Origin: JACMLD01 sp039916305
GTDB taxonomy: Bacteria; Bacteroidota; Bacteroidia; Chitinophagales; Chitinophagaceae
NCBI GenBank assembly: GCA_039916305.1
Contig: JBDSLR010000008.1
Coordinates: 124,001 to 188,000, forward strand
Length of the DNA stretch: 64,000 nucleotides
Direction: 5' to 3'
This document shows positions 1 to 7,760 of the stretch, piece after piece. The notes under the pieces were generated by a model. That model was not told where the DNA came from. It saw only the letters and a program-made list of their open reading frames with translations, and ran no database searches. Numbering within the stretch: position 1 is the first letter of the stretch; every line of letters begins with the position of its first letter. The position numbers and the translations under genes were made by a program.

Positions 1-187
1 CGCGTCCCTTTGGCTTTACGCTGCCCAGGTATTTGTATTCACGCGCCGGCTTGCAGTCTGTGAAGATATAAACGCCCTGGTATTGGTTTACATCAGCTGC
101 GCTGCTTTTGATGGTTTGGGTAATGCCAGCTGCTACACATAGGGACAGCGCAAACCCAGCTGCAAACAGTAAAAATCCTTTTTTCAT
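1..187 (-). CDS. Secreted or membrane-anchored protein, N-terminal part only
   Basis: The reading frame starts with ATG at 187 and runs off the left edge of the window, so only the first 62 residues are visible. They begin MKKGFLLFAAGFALSLCVAA, a basic start followed by a hydrophobic stretch typical of a Sec signal peptide or anchor. The next part (about residues 37-62) has the order YQGVYIFTDCKPAREYKYLG, which looks like the start of a small folded periplasmic domain. The function is not recognised. It has no obvious link to the viral-like block that starts at 1332. Confidence 0.7.
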   Translation of the reverse strand, partial: MKKGFLLFAAGFALSLCVAAGITQTIKSSAADVNQYQGVYIFTDCKPAREYKYLGSVKPKGR

Positions 188-231
188 TCTGGTTAAAATT
201 TAGTGGTTATTGAAAGATGGTTCTAAGGTAG

Positions 232-262
232 AAAATGCCCGGCGGTTACCGGGCATTTTTTT
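232..262. terminator. Rho-independent terminator
   Basis: An 11-bp perfect stem (AAAATGCCCGG / CCGGGCATTTT) with a 6-nt loop lies two bases beyond the stop codon of the minus-strand gene at 265-603. It has U-rich tails on both strands, so it can end that gene and could also stop transcription from the left. Confidence 0.8.
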
Positions 263-264
263 TA

Positions 265-603
265 CTAATCACTGGTTACTTTTACCCGGTAAGGGTTCCA
301 GATGTTGCATGATACCAGGAAAAGCTCACAGGCTAATTCTAAATCTTTTACGTACCTGGCTCTTAATTCTTTTGTCAGGTTTTCCAATTCATCGCGCTTT
401 TGTTCATACTCCGTGCTGTGGATGTGGTGTCCCCGGCTGTTTCGCTGAAAATCGGCGAAGTACTCATGCCGGATGGTTTTGTAATAATCGCTGAGTAGCC
501 GCGGCAATGGGTCGGCGCTTTCTTCCAGCTTAATGAGTTGTTCTAACTTTTCTGCATTGAGGTGAGGCAGTGGCAGTAACTGCTGTAAAAATTTCTTTTC
601 CAT
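265..603 (-). CDS. Unknown helical protein, 112 aa
   Basis: The ATG at 603 (MEKKFLQQLLPLPHL) is preferred over one 14 codons upstream, because the extra residues (MLCFSSMQGIYIFI) look like untranslated leader. The protein is charged and predicted mostly helical, with a heptad-like stretch around residues 55-85 (EYEQKRDELENLTKELRARY) that suggests a coiled coil. There is no signal peptide or recognisable domain. It is transcribed away from the viral-like block and ends in a strong terminator at 232-262. It could be an ordinary chromosomal gene or the outermost gene of the accessory region. Confidence 0.6.
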   Translation of the reverse strand: MEKKFLQQLLPLPHLNAEKLEQLIKLEESADPLPRLLSDYYKTIRHEYFADFQRNSRGHHIHSTEYEQKRDELENLTKELRARYVKDLELACELFLVSCNIWNPYRVKVTSD

Positions 604-983
604 AATAAAAATATATATCCCCTGCATGGACGAAAAACACAACAATGAAGTTGGGGATTACCGGGACTTGCACCCAGCACTTGCAGGGGAATAATTTTTG
701 ATTTGATGGATTGCATTATTATGTTTTTCGTATCTCAAATCTGCAACAATTCTTTTACTCTACCAAACAGGCCACAAAGTGAGGTAAAAAATGTGGAATA
801 TATTACACAAATGTTTCATAAATTTACAGATGTGTAAGGGGGTTAACATCCGAGCAAAATTCAGGCCTATCCAGCACGTAGAAAAAAAATGAGCAAAACC
901 CCGTTGATGCTTGCTTTCAGCTTAAAATACATTGCCACCGGCAAAATTCTTCTGCTACTATCTACAAACCTAAATTCAAAGCC
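604..983. other. Intergenic region with a T-arm-like sequence
   Basis: No convincing gene is seen in these 380 bases. On the minus strand, around 655-690, there is a 5-bp stem CTGGG/CCCGG closing a 7-base loop TGCAAGT, followed by TAATCCCCA. It resembles the T-arm and acceptor 3' side of a tRNA with one change in the loop. The rest of a tRNA is not recognisable, so this may be a remnant or chance. The remainder is AT-rich and shows nothing else I can name. Confidence 0.3.
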
Positions 984-1193
984 ATGCTAATGCAGCAGCA
1001 AACCCGTTTATTTTTATACCCGCCAGACTTTTTAAAAATTTACGATCACCTTACTACGTACATGGGTGCTTATTACAGGTACAAGGCCATTAAAAAATTG
1101 TTGGGCAAGCAGAAACATCAGTTTATTACTGTAAAAGAGTTTGCAGACTGGGAAGGCGTTGCTGTAGAAGAAATAATAAAAAGAATTGAATAG
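984..1193 (+). CDS. Small putative DNA-binding protein, 69 aa
   Basis: The protein starts MLMQQQTRLFLYPPDF; an ATG two codons later is equally possible. A basic helical middle (YYRYKAIKKLLGKQKHQF, residues 31-48) precedes ITVKEFADWEGVAVEEIIKR, a segment that reads like the second helix-turn-helix half of excisionase/MerR-type regulators (residues 49-68). It lies directly upstream of the 15-kb viral-like block and is separated from it by a terminator, so a regulatory or excision role is plausible. That role is inferred from shape and position only. Confidence 0.6.
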   Translation: MLMQQQTRLFLYPPDFLKIYDHLTTYMGAYYRYKAIKKLLGKQKHQFITVKEFADWEGVAVEEIIKRIE

Positions 1194-1233
1194 TTTTTGT
1201 TGTTCTTTTTTTTGATTTTAAAGGGTTAATTAT

Positions 1234-1264
1234 AAGCCCCGCCATTCCTGGCGGGGCTTTTTTG
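1234..1264 (+). terminator. Strong rho-independent terminator
   Basis: A perfect 10-bp GC-rich stem (AAGCCCCGCC / GGCGGGGCTT) with loop ATTCCT is followed by a T-run. It ends the 69-aa gene and insulates the start of the viral-like block. The hairpin is strikingly similar to the one that closes the block at 16775-16807. Confidence 0.9.
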
Positions 1265-1331
1265 TTAAACCATTTATAAGCCTGTTATACTCTTTAATAA
1301 AAAACAAATACCCATTACAGTTAGTCGCTTT

Positions 1332-1865
1332 ATGTTGCAGCAGAATATGAAACAAACGGGTTTAATATTAGCGGGTTGTGTAGGTGCCTTGCTGCTGTTC
1401 AGCAGCTTTAAAAGAAAAACCCGTGCCATAGAATTTTTACAGTTTCATATCAAAGGGGTGAAGATTGACAACGCAAATGTTTTAACCACCAGGTTACTGA
1501 TAACCGTTGCAATTGAAAACCCATCCAGTGAAGATTTGCCTTTTGATCGCTTCTTTGGCAAAGTCACTGCAAATGGTTACCAGCTTACCAGTTTTTTGCA
1601 TGATAGCAGTAAGAGCGGTATTGTAATAGCCGCTAACAGCAGTACGCCTATCACCTTCCCGGTGTACGTACAAAACATTACGCTATTGCAGCAGCTGGTA
1701 AACACTATAAAAACAAAGGACACTGGAGACATTGTAATAGACGGTACCATAGATGTTGCCGGTATCCAGTTTCCCATTAACACCACATTCCGGCTTAACC
1801 TGGCTGCCCTCACGGGTGGCGCAGTAAAAGGGGTAGGGGATTGTTTGCAGGGCGTTTTAAATTAA
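1332..1865 (+). CDS. N-terminally membrane-anchored protein with LEA-like beta fold
   Basis: First gene of the block, 177 aa; a second in-frame ATG at 1347 is an alternative start. Residues 7-25 are hydrophobic (TGLILAGCVGALLLFSSF), followed by KRKTR, so the N-terminus is a membrane anchor. The rest has the alternating beta pattern of LEA_2/WHy-type domains: VLTTRLLITVAIENPSSEDL near 50-70, and ITFPVYVQN near 110. No enzyme motif is visible. The next gene begins 8 bases after its stop. In a membrane-containing particle it could be a minor membrane protein; it could equally be an envelope accessory protein. Confidence 0.7.
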   Translation: MLQQNMKQTGLILAGCVGALLLFSSFKRKTRAIEFLQFHIKGVKIDNANVLTTRLLITVAIENPSSEDLPFDRFFGKVTANGYQLTSFLHDSSKSGIVIAANSSTPITFPVYVQNITLLQQLVNTIKTKDTGDIVIDGTIDVAGIQFPINTTFRLNLAALTGGAVKGVGDCLQGVLN

Positions 1866-1873
1866 TCAGCATT

Positions 1874-3394
1874 ATGGGTTTAAGAGACGTAGCAAACAGA
1901 ACCATACCAAAGCCGCAACTGCAGCAGCAAGTTCTTTACAATGATGGCGACACGGGGGATATTATGAAAGAAGTATTGCAATGCTTTGAGGAAAGCAAAA
2001 TGCAGCTGGAAAATTTCGCCCCGCATTTGAAGGGGCGCTCACTGCGCATTACCTGTAATAATATCTGGCGCTTTGTAAAAGAGAACATCTCTTACAAAGT
2101 AGATCCACCGGGTGTGCAATGGATTAAAGAGCCGGTACGTACCTGGCATGATAAAGTTTGTGACTGTAAAAGCTACAGCATCTTTATTGCTTCCCTGCTG
2201 CACAACCTGGGCATAAAAGGAACCTTCCGTTTTGTTTCTTTTAAAGCCGGTGACAGCACGCCCACCCATGTATATGTAGTTGTAAAAGACGGTGACAGCC
2301 TGATAAAAATTGACGGGGTAATGCCGGGCTTTGACATAGAAAAACCTTTCAATCACAAACACGATTATAATATGAGCCAGATTAGCAGGATGAGCGGCAT
2401 AGGGAATACAGAACCCGTTATCATGTACGCCACCGATTTAGAAGTTAAGCGGATACTGCTGGAAGCTGAGCGCGATATGTATAACAGTGTTGCGGGTATT
2501 TCCGGGCCATCGGTAGCCATTTACAATAAATACATTGATGATATCAATGCGGCCATTGAGCATGCACAGCAAACCAATGTCAATGGTGTAGGCAGCATCT
2601 TTTCAAAAATTTGGACGGGCGTAAAAAATATAACCAAAAAAATTACCAAGGTTGCATTAGCGCCCATCACCTTGCCCATGCGCCTGGCACTTGAAAAACA
2701 AATACCGGCCGGCAGCGATGCCTTTTTATACCTGCATATTCAAAACCCGGATGTTGTAGCGAAGCTGCCAGATGCAATCAAGAATAAAAGAAACAAGCAG
2801 GACAAGTTTTGCAACTTTCTCGTTGACCTGATGCCGTTCTTAAAATATGATCATATTGTAAGCCTGGCCAGGGCCGGCCACATAAAAAAGAACAATGAAA
2901 CACCCGAGGCCACTTTAAGCAAAAAATTTGGTTTTGCGGTGAGCGGTGATGGTATCGGGTGGGTAGCGGTTATTGGTGCCATCATTGGTTTGATAGGAAA
3001 AATTTTAAGTCTGTTCAAAAAGAAACCCCCGGTAGAAGCGGCAGAAGTAACCCCGGAAGAATCTGACTGGGCCAGTCTTACACCAGAGCAACAAGCTGAC
3101 CTTTCAGCGGGTATAGCCAACCAACCAACCAATACCACCTTGCTTGATAAAATTACCGAAGTGGTTAACACCGGTGCAGATACCATACAGCAGATACAGG
3201 CTACTACTGGTAAAACGGTTAGCCCTGGTACAAACTTAATGCAGGTAGATAACCAGGGGCAGATAGTACCGGTACGTTCGCAGCAATATGCGCAGCCCTA
3301 CCAGCAGCCACAACAGGCCGGCATGTCTACTAACACGATGCTGTTAGTTGGTGCATTGGCAGTGGGTGCCATTTTCATGATGAAGAAAAAATAA
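1874..3394 (+). CDS. Transglutaminase-fold cysteine protein with C-terminal membrane helix
   Basis: 506 aa from the ATG at 1874, chosen because the 11 residues upstream overlap the previous gene. Residues 90-150 carry a transglutaminase/papain-like triad in the usual order and spacing: Cys98 in KVCDCKSYSIF, His132 in TPTHVYVVV and Asp147 in KIDGV. A second hydrophobic segment lies near residues 362-388, before a Pro/Glu/Gln-rich linker. The extreme C-terminus is a transmembrane helix ending in three lysines (residues 484-506). Family knowledge allows protease, amidase or cross-linking activity. Membrane anchoring and position before the candidate coat protein suggest a structural or maturation role, which is inference. 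Confidence 0.75.
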   Translation: MGLRDVANRTIPKPQLQQQVLYNDGDTGDIMKEVLQCFEESKMQLENFAPHLKGRSLRITCNNIWRFVKENISYKVDPPGVQWIKEPVRTWHDKVCDCKSYSIFIASLLHNLGIKGTFRFVSFKAGDSTPTHVYVVVKDGDSLIKIDGVMPGFDIEKPFNHKHDYNMSQISRMSGIGNTEPVIMYATDLEVKRILLEAERDMYNSVAGISGPSVAIYNKYIDDINAAIEHAQQTNVNGVGSIFSKIWTGVKNITKKITKVALAPITLPMRLALEKQIPAGSDAFLYLHIQNPDVVAKLPDAIKNKRNKQDKFCNFLVDLMPFLKYDHIVSLARAGHIKKNNETPEATLSKKFGFAVSGDGIGWVAVIGAIIGLIGKILSLFKKKPPVEAAEVTPEESDWASLTPEQQADLSAGIANQPTNTTLLDKITEVVNTGADTIQQIQATTGKTVSPGTNLMQVDNQGQIVPVRSQQYAQPYQQPQQAGMSTNTMLLVGALAVGAIFMMKKK

Positions 3395-3430
3395 TCTTTC
3401 AACTTTTTTTATAATAAAAATTGTACAAAT

Positions 3431-3739
3431 ATGTCTAAGCTAAAAATGCTGAAACTACCTAAGAAGCCTAAACGCAGTGCTTCCCTGGAATCCAAGCAAA
3501 AGTTTCTTGCCAAAGTGCGGGAGATTCAACACCAGAATCAGAAGCGCCACAAACTCAATGTGGACAGTGAGCGCCTCAGTAAAGTAATTGCCGGCATTGG
3601 CAGCATCAGCGTTTTGCCTTCCGGGTTCAGCGCGCGCAGCATACGGCCCTCAAAAGCGCGTAAAGCAAAAAGCGGTGCTAAAAAAAGCAAGGCGAAAAAA
3701 GCTGCGCCAAAAAGGAAGGCCGCTAAAAAGAAGCGTTAA
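3431..3739 (+). CDS. Lysine-rich basic protein, possibly nucleic-acid binding
   Basis: 102 aa, extremely basic. The N-terminal half (MSKLKMLKLPKKPKR...) is followed by a short neutral stretch (KVIAGIGSISVLPSG, about residues 56-70). The last 30 residues are almost only Lys, Ala, Arg and Ser in AKK/KAK repeats, like histone H1-type tails of bacterial nucleoid proteins. The likely role is binding nucleic acid or an acidic membrane. Within the block it sits between the transglutaminase-like protein and the hydrophobic protein, where a genome-condensing virion protein would fit; that is inference. Confidence 0.7.
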   Translation: MSKLKMLKLPKKPKRSASLESKQKFLAKVREIQHQNQKRHKLNVDSERLSKVIAGIGSISVLPSGFSARSIRPSKARKAKSGAKKSKAKKAAPKRKAAKKKR

Positions 3740-3806
3740 ACGTTAGCAGCTCATTTGTACAATGTTGAAATCATTTTTTATATCCACCATTATCAATAAT
3801 TCAAAC

Positions 3807-4184
3807 ATGAAAAAAATAGACATCAAGGGCATAGCCCTGAAAGTAGGCGGGATAGGCGCAGGTGCTTATGCAGCCGTAAAAATTGACAAGATTGCATTTG
3901 TTGGCAACCTGTCACCAATGGTAAGGGGCATCGGTAAAGTAGCATTAGGTGCATTGCTGCCGGTGATTGCAAAACAAAAGCCCGGTTCCATCCTGGAGCA
4001 TGTCGGCAATGGTTTAATCTCCATTGGCGCTTTACAGCTGGCCAGCAAGTTTGATACTTCTATCTCAATCGCTGGCCTGGGTGAATTGCCATCATTGGGC
4101 CAGGTGTATTATGATGAAGCATATACAGCAGGCGTAGGTGCCAGCAGCACTTTGGGCAGTGATGATGTTCTTTCTTACGAATAA
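3807..4184 (+). CDS. Small hydrophobic, glycine-rich membrane protein
   Basis: 125 aa from ATG 3807 (MKKIDIKGIALKVGGIGAGA). An upstream in-frame ATG at 3762 would add 15 residues and cannot be excluded. Three weakly hydrophobic Gly/Ala-rich segments (about residues 8-22, 40-55 and 66-85) alternate with short charged turns. The tail is acidic (YYDEAYTAG ... GSDDVLSYE). This pattern fits a small integral or peripheral membrane protein. It lies just before the candidate coat protein, a position where membrane-containing viruses often encode small membrane proteins. No family is recognised. Confidence 0.6.
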   Translation: MKKIDIKGIALKVGGIGAGAYAAVKIDKIAFVGNLSPMVRGIGKVALGALLPVIAKQKPGSILEHVGNGLISIGALQLASKFDTSISIAGLGELPSLGQVYYDEAYTAGVGASSTLGSDDVLSYE

Positions 4185-4267
4185 GAATTTACACTTTAGT
4201 AAATAATATTTACAAAGTCCAATATCCATTTTTTAGCAAGCATTATTCATTTTTAAAATAAACACCA

Positions 4268-4954
4268 ATGAAAGGAAGTACTATTATATCCCCGGAGAGG
4301 GATCGCGGCATCCTTAGCCGTGTAAGGACTTTAGCAAATGATAAAGGCATTGACCCGTCAAAAGTTCAGCCCTCTTATTTACGCATCGCAACATTGCTTG
4401 ACCCCAGCAAAAGCACGTATGATTTTCTGGTGCGTAAAGATGTGGGCGGTTCACTGGCCCATGATGTTAAACTTGATCAGAACGATTCTTTCGTGATGAG
4501 CAAAATGGGCATCATGCTGCTGGGTGAAGACCCTACCAAGCCAGGCACCGGCTTATTGCAGTCTTACCCCAATAACCTGGTATTTGCCGCGGAAGCCGGC
4601 AATGTTAGCCCCCTGCACCTGAACACGCTGTACAATGGTTCTATTAAAGTGAAAGTGGATGATCGCGTATTTGCGGAAGCCATCCCCACAAACCCCATGT
4701 TTGCAGCGCGTACAACACAGCAGGCATCGGCTACCACATTCAGCGAAAGGTTCCTGGATGATGGTCTTATAGAATTGACCCCGGACATTACCCTGAACGG
4801 CAGCAAGAAAAACGAAATCACTTTAAAAGTGCCAACGTTTGCCGGTTTGCAGGTGCAGTACATCACAGCAGCCACCCGTATTTATGCGGTATTCTATGCC
4901 AAAGGTTTTCTTATCATTGGCGGTAGCAACCTGGGCGGATTGAGCAACCAGTAA
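4268..4954 (+). CDS. Beta-rich protein, candidate major coat protein
   Basis: 228 aa, no signal peptide and no membrane helix. After a helical N-terminus (residues 1-45) the sequence alternates short polar loops with beta strands: STYDFLVRKDVGG (about 53-65), LYNGSIKVKVDDRVFAEAIP (about 121-140), KNEITLKVPTFAGLQVQY (about 180-197) and IYAVFYAKGFLIIGG (about 205-219). This arrangement is what a jelly-roll or double-jelly-roll coat protein would look like, though 228 aa would be small for a double jelly roll. The gene has the longest upstream spacer of the block and is followed by a strong terminator (4988-5026), as expected for an abundant product. The capsid assignment is a structural guess. 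Confidence 0.5.
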   Translation: MKGSTIISPERDRGILSRVRTLANDKGIDPSKVQPSYLRIATLLDPSKSTYDFLVRKDVGGSLAHDVKLDQNDSFVMSKMGIMLLGEDPTKPGTGLLQSYPNNLVFAAEAGNVSPLHLNTLYNGSIKVKVDDRVFAEAIPTNPMFAARTTQQASATTFSERFLDDGLIELTPDITLNGSKKNEITLKVPTFAGLQVQYITAATRIYAVFYAKGFLIIGGSNLGGLSNQ

Positions 4955-4987
4955 TATAGTACACAGCGCAGCTATTAAATAACAATG

Positions 4988-5026
4988 AAAGCCCTGCCCA
5001 GGCTGCAAAGCAGGGGCAGGGCTTTT
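4988..5026 (+). terminator. Internal terminator after the candidate coat gene
   Basis: AAAGCCCTGCCC pairs with GGGGCAGGGCTTT and is followed by a T-run. It lies 34 bases after the stop at 4954 and before the next gene of the same block, so it probably separates a highly expressed first transcript from the rest or allows partial read-through. Confidence 0.85.
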
Positions 5027-5047
5027 TAATTTTTCAAATTTTATTTT

Positions 5048-5449
5048 ATGTGTAACAAAGAAGGTACAAAACGTTTCCGCGTGGTGGAAGTTATCTGTAA
5101 AGCAAATCAGAATGAATATTCATTGCTTACCGATGATATCCTTAACAGTGCCAAGCGCATTGTAGCTATAGAAGCTTATCGCGTGGCCAATGTATCATTA
5201 ACGCCCAGCAGCCTGGCAGTGGTAAATGATACGGTATTTGCAAAGTCATTCCTCACCATGTCAACCGCGGCCACGGACGAAATGCTGAACCGCATACCTT
5301 TTACTGATTTGGACAGGAAAGCTAACCAGGGAGAATTATTTTTTGTGGACATACCGCCGATTGTTGCAAGCAAGTGCAAGGTGTTTATACCAACCACTGT
5401 GGGCATCGTGGCAGGGGAGGCCTGGCTCATTGGCGTACACTACGAATAA
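5048..5449 (+). CDS. Beta-rich protein of unknown function, possible second structural protein
   Basis: 133 aa, no signal peptide, no transmembrane helix. It starts MCNKEGTKRFRVVEVICKAN and reads as a compact beta protein: VEVICKAN and RIVAIEAYRVANVSLTP in the first half, and ELFFVDIPPIVASKCKVFIP and VAGEAWLIGVHYE at the end. A small one-domain beta protein directly after a candidate coat gene could be a penton or a second coat protein, as in viruses built from two single-jelly-roll proteins. No homology is claimed. It starts 22 bases after the hairpin at 4988-5026. Confidence 0.55.
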   Translation: MCNKEGTKRFRVVEVICKANQNEYSLLTDDILNSAKRIVAIEAYRVANVSLTPSSLAVVNDTVFAKSFLTMSTAATDEMLNRIPFTDLDRKANQGELFFVDIPPIVASKCKVFIPTTVGIVAGEAWLIGVHYE

Positions 5450-5512
5450 TCGATCATGTATTCATTCACGCATTTACCCGGCTGTAAAAAACGGGTAACA
5501 AAAATTACAATT

Positions 5513-5980
5513 ATGAAAATTTTTATATTTTTCTTAACTGCCTGCCTGCTGTTTACCGTTGCAGCGGATGCACAGTCTTTTGTTAAACGGTTACCAAAGC
5601 CCGGTGACATAGCGGTACAGCATGGCCGTTTATCCAATGATTCTGGTACCGTCATTATTGTACCGGCAGATAAAACAATCAATGCCTTTCGCCCCATTAC
5701 CAATGTAGCCGCTTATGCTGAGCCAGGGCATATTTTAATGGCCGGTGCCGGCGTTGCGTATGAACACTTAAAATACGATGCGAAAGCGGACAAATGGAAA
5801 GCTGAATGGAGTATAGCAGCGGTAGGATGGGCCGGCGCTCCGCTGGATGGCAGTAAAACGGATGCGGTTTCCTACGGCATTATGTTTGGCCTGGCTAACA
5901 ATTTAATCATGTTTGGCCCTGCACTCAACAATGGCAAGTTAATGGGAGTGGTCAGCATTGGCATAAATCTCAATAACTAA
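5513..5980 (+). CDS. Secreted 155-aa protein, possibly a small beta-barrel
   Basis: The ATG at 5513 gives a clean Sec signal peptide (MKIFIFFLTACLLFTVAADA, likely cut before QS); an upstream ATG at 5456 would bury it. The mature part starts with SFVKRLPKPGDI and ends in alternating Gly/aromatic strands (about residues 85-155: AGAGVAYEHLKYD, WSIAAVGWAGAPL, SIGINLNN), the look of a small outer membrane barrel. It is the first of four signal-peptide proteins in the block, so at least some products are meant to leave the cytoplasm through Sec. Confidence 0.6.
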   Translation: MKIFIFFLTACLLFTVAADAQSFVKRLPKPGDIAVQHGRLSNDSGTVIIVPADKTINAFRPITNVAAYAEPGHILMAGAGVAYEHLKYDAKADKWKAEWSIAAVGWAGAPLDGSKTDAVSYGIMFGLANNLIMFGPALNNGKLMGVVSIGINLNN

Positions 5981-6012
5981 GACAGGATTGCGTAACAACC
6001 AAAATCGTACAG

Positions 6013-6774
6013 ATGATACTGGGCAATGATCATATAATTAAATGGTTTACCGGTACCGGCAATCCTTACTGGCTTGCTTACCACAAGACAGGCGGCATAG
6101 CCAGCGGCCAGTACGCATTCAAAAGCAGCGATGCAGAAAACAATACCAACAACAGCGCCATGGAAGAACTGCGCAAATGGTTGGGTCTTTGTGTTGATGG
6201 CAGCGAATACATATTGGTTTCTTCTCCCACACCAAAGCTTACCAGCAAGGGTTACCAGCAGGAATTATTTGAAGTGCGTTCTAACATGCCCCATAGCCAG
6301 CAGGTAGGCATGCTCCCGGCTGTATCCGGTATTACCCAGGATGATGTAACCAGGCAGATAAGCCAGGCGCTGGCCAGCTACAAAAGAGAACAGGAGTTAA
6401 ATGATCTAAAGACGAAGGTTAAGGAACTCACCGCCGATAACAAGGAACTGAAGCGCAGTATTGATGACCCCATGAACCGGGTAATTAAAGCCATTGAGCC
6501 GTACAGTGGCCAGGTAATAGCCGGCATCTTTGGTAAGCCTGCACAGGTAGCGGGGTTTCCTCAATCACATGCAGGCCCGGAAGATCAGCCAGCTGATGAA
6601 GTGGGCATCCTGGAACCGGAAACTGCGCTGAGCGAAGAACAGCGCGACGCATTGCAAAATTTTGTAACGGCATTATCTACCAATGATCCGGATTGGGTCA
6701 ACACCCTGAACCGGATGGCAGATAAAATAAACCATAGCCCCGCGGTTATTGCGATGCTTAAAACCGTTTTGTAA
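6013..6774 (+). CDS. Coiled-coil protein of unknown function
   Basis: 253 aa without signal peptide. Residues 1-100 form a mixed domain that includes SEYILVSSPTPKLTSKGYQQ. Residues about 110-150 are a strong coiled coil (QISQALASYKREQELNDLKT and onwards, then ELTADNKELKRSI). A weakly amphipathic piece (VIKAIEPYSGQVIAGIFG) and an acidic Pro-rich linker follow. The last 45 residues are helical (LSEEQRDALQNFVTALSTND). The next gene begins 1 base after its stop. Coiled coils of this size are common in scaffold or connector proteins, but no function can be assigned. Confidence 0.6.
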   Translation: MILGNDHIIKWFTGTGNPYWLAYHKTGGIASGQYAFKSSDAENNTNNSAMEELRKWLGLCVDGSEYILVSSPTPKLTSKGYQQELFEVRSNMPHSQQVGMLPAVSGITQDDVTRQISQALASYKREQELNDLKTKVKELTADNKELKRSIDDPMNRVIKAIEPYSGQVIAGIFGKPAQVAGFPQSHAGPEDQPADEVGILEPETALSEEQRDALQNFVTALSTNDPDWVNTLNRMADKINHSPAVIAMLKTVL

Positions 6775-6775
6775 A

Positions 6776-7756
6776 ATGACTTATTCTACCACTACCATAC
6801 GCAATATTTTTGATAGCCTGTACAGCAAGCTTCGCCGGCAGTATGCGCAGTATGCAAAGAATTATATTGAGAAGCAATTTTTTGTTTTTGCCAACATTGC
6901 ATTAAAGCGCAGTTTCAGGGTTCCGTACTACCTGAACAAAACAGATGCATTTGTAAAAAGTACGCCAGCCGGTTACCTGGCCATGGATATTTCACCCTAC
7001 TATTTTAAAGAGCGCCCCATTTTTTACAACCGGCCGGACAGGGAATTTATTGACGCGTTTATGTCTAACGGCAATCCTGACCTGTCTTATTTCCAGCCGG
7101 CTTTTGTGTTGAATGTTTTCATTAATAATGAGTATACAGATGTGTTCATCAACCATGATGATACGATTATGGATGTTAATGTATATGTGCAGGATGCCGG
7201 TGCCATGGCAGGCAATGAAGCTTCTATAAAGGGATTCAATGCCATACTGCAGCAGAACATCCGCAATATACAGGTGGCGTACAACCAGTCGGTTTTATTG
7301 CTGGGCAATCCACGGTATAATGACAGTGATGGTTTTGTAAAATATTACAAAGGCTACCTGGAAAATGAATTGAGCAGGTACCAGGTAAACGCGTCTTACA
7401 CCATTAAGGTTTGTAAAGACTGTGGTAATTCGGCTATACTGGCCGGTACGGAAACACCAGGCCTTATTGTCCTGGCAGCCGCGCCCTCCTTGCTTTTGCT
7501 TACAAAGAATTTTTCCCAGCAACCCGCTGCGCTGGAATACCAAAATAATTTTTATGCCAACAGCCTGCCCGATATGCAGGAACTGATTAAGCGGTACAAA
7601 GCGATTGCGGTAGTAAATGCACAACCCAACTACAACACGGTGAAGGAGGGGCAGTATACGATACTTCCATCGGCTACCATACAACCAAAGCCTTTCAATT
7701 ATTGGTGGCTGGTGGCTGCATTGGGAGCCGGGTATTTGTTCACGAAAAAAAATTAA
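6776..7756 (+). CDS. Tail-anchored protein with C-terminal transmembrane helix
   Basis: 326 aa from ATG 6776; the earlier in-frame ATG at 6749 overlaps the previous gene. The N-terminal 60 residues are helical and basic (YSKLRRQYAQYAKNYIEKQF). The middle contains beta-rich stretches (PAFVLNVFINNEYTDVFINH) and one Cys pair (KVCKDCGN). The protein ends in a membrane helix, WWLVAALGAGYLFTKKN. It shares this design with its neighbours at 1874, 7761 and 8165, and the family is unknown. A structural protein held in an internal membrane is one possible role. Confidence 0.6.
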   Translation: MTYSTTTIRNIFDSLYSKLRRQYAQYAKNYIEKQFFVFANIALKRSFRVPYYLNKTDAFVKSTPAGYLAMDISPYYFKERPIFYNRPDREFIDAFMSNGNPDLSYFQPAFVLNVFINNEYTDVFINHDDTIMDVNVYVQDAGAMAGNEASIKGFNAILQQNIRNIQVAYNQSVLLLGNPRYNDSDGFVKYYKGYLENELSRYQVNASYTIKVCKDCGNSAILAGTETPGLIVLAAAPSLLLLTKNFSQQPAALEYQNNFYANSLPDMQELIKRYKAIAVVNAQPNYNTVKEGQYTILPSATIQPKPFNYWWLVAALGAGYLFTKKN

Positions 7757-7760
7757 TAGC

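Noticed and set aside
210..494. 94-aa plus-strand frame opposite the 112-aa gene
   Set aside because: It crosses the terminator at 232-262 and is rich in Cys, Trp and Arg in no pattern; the minus-strand frame has normal protein composition.
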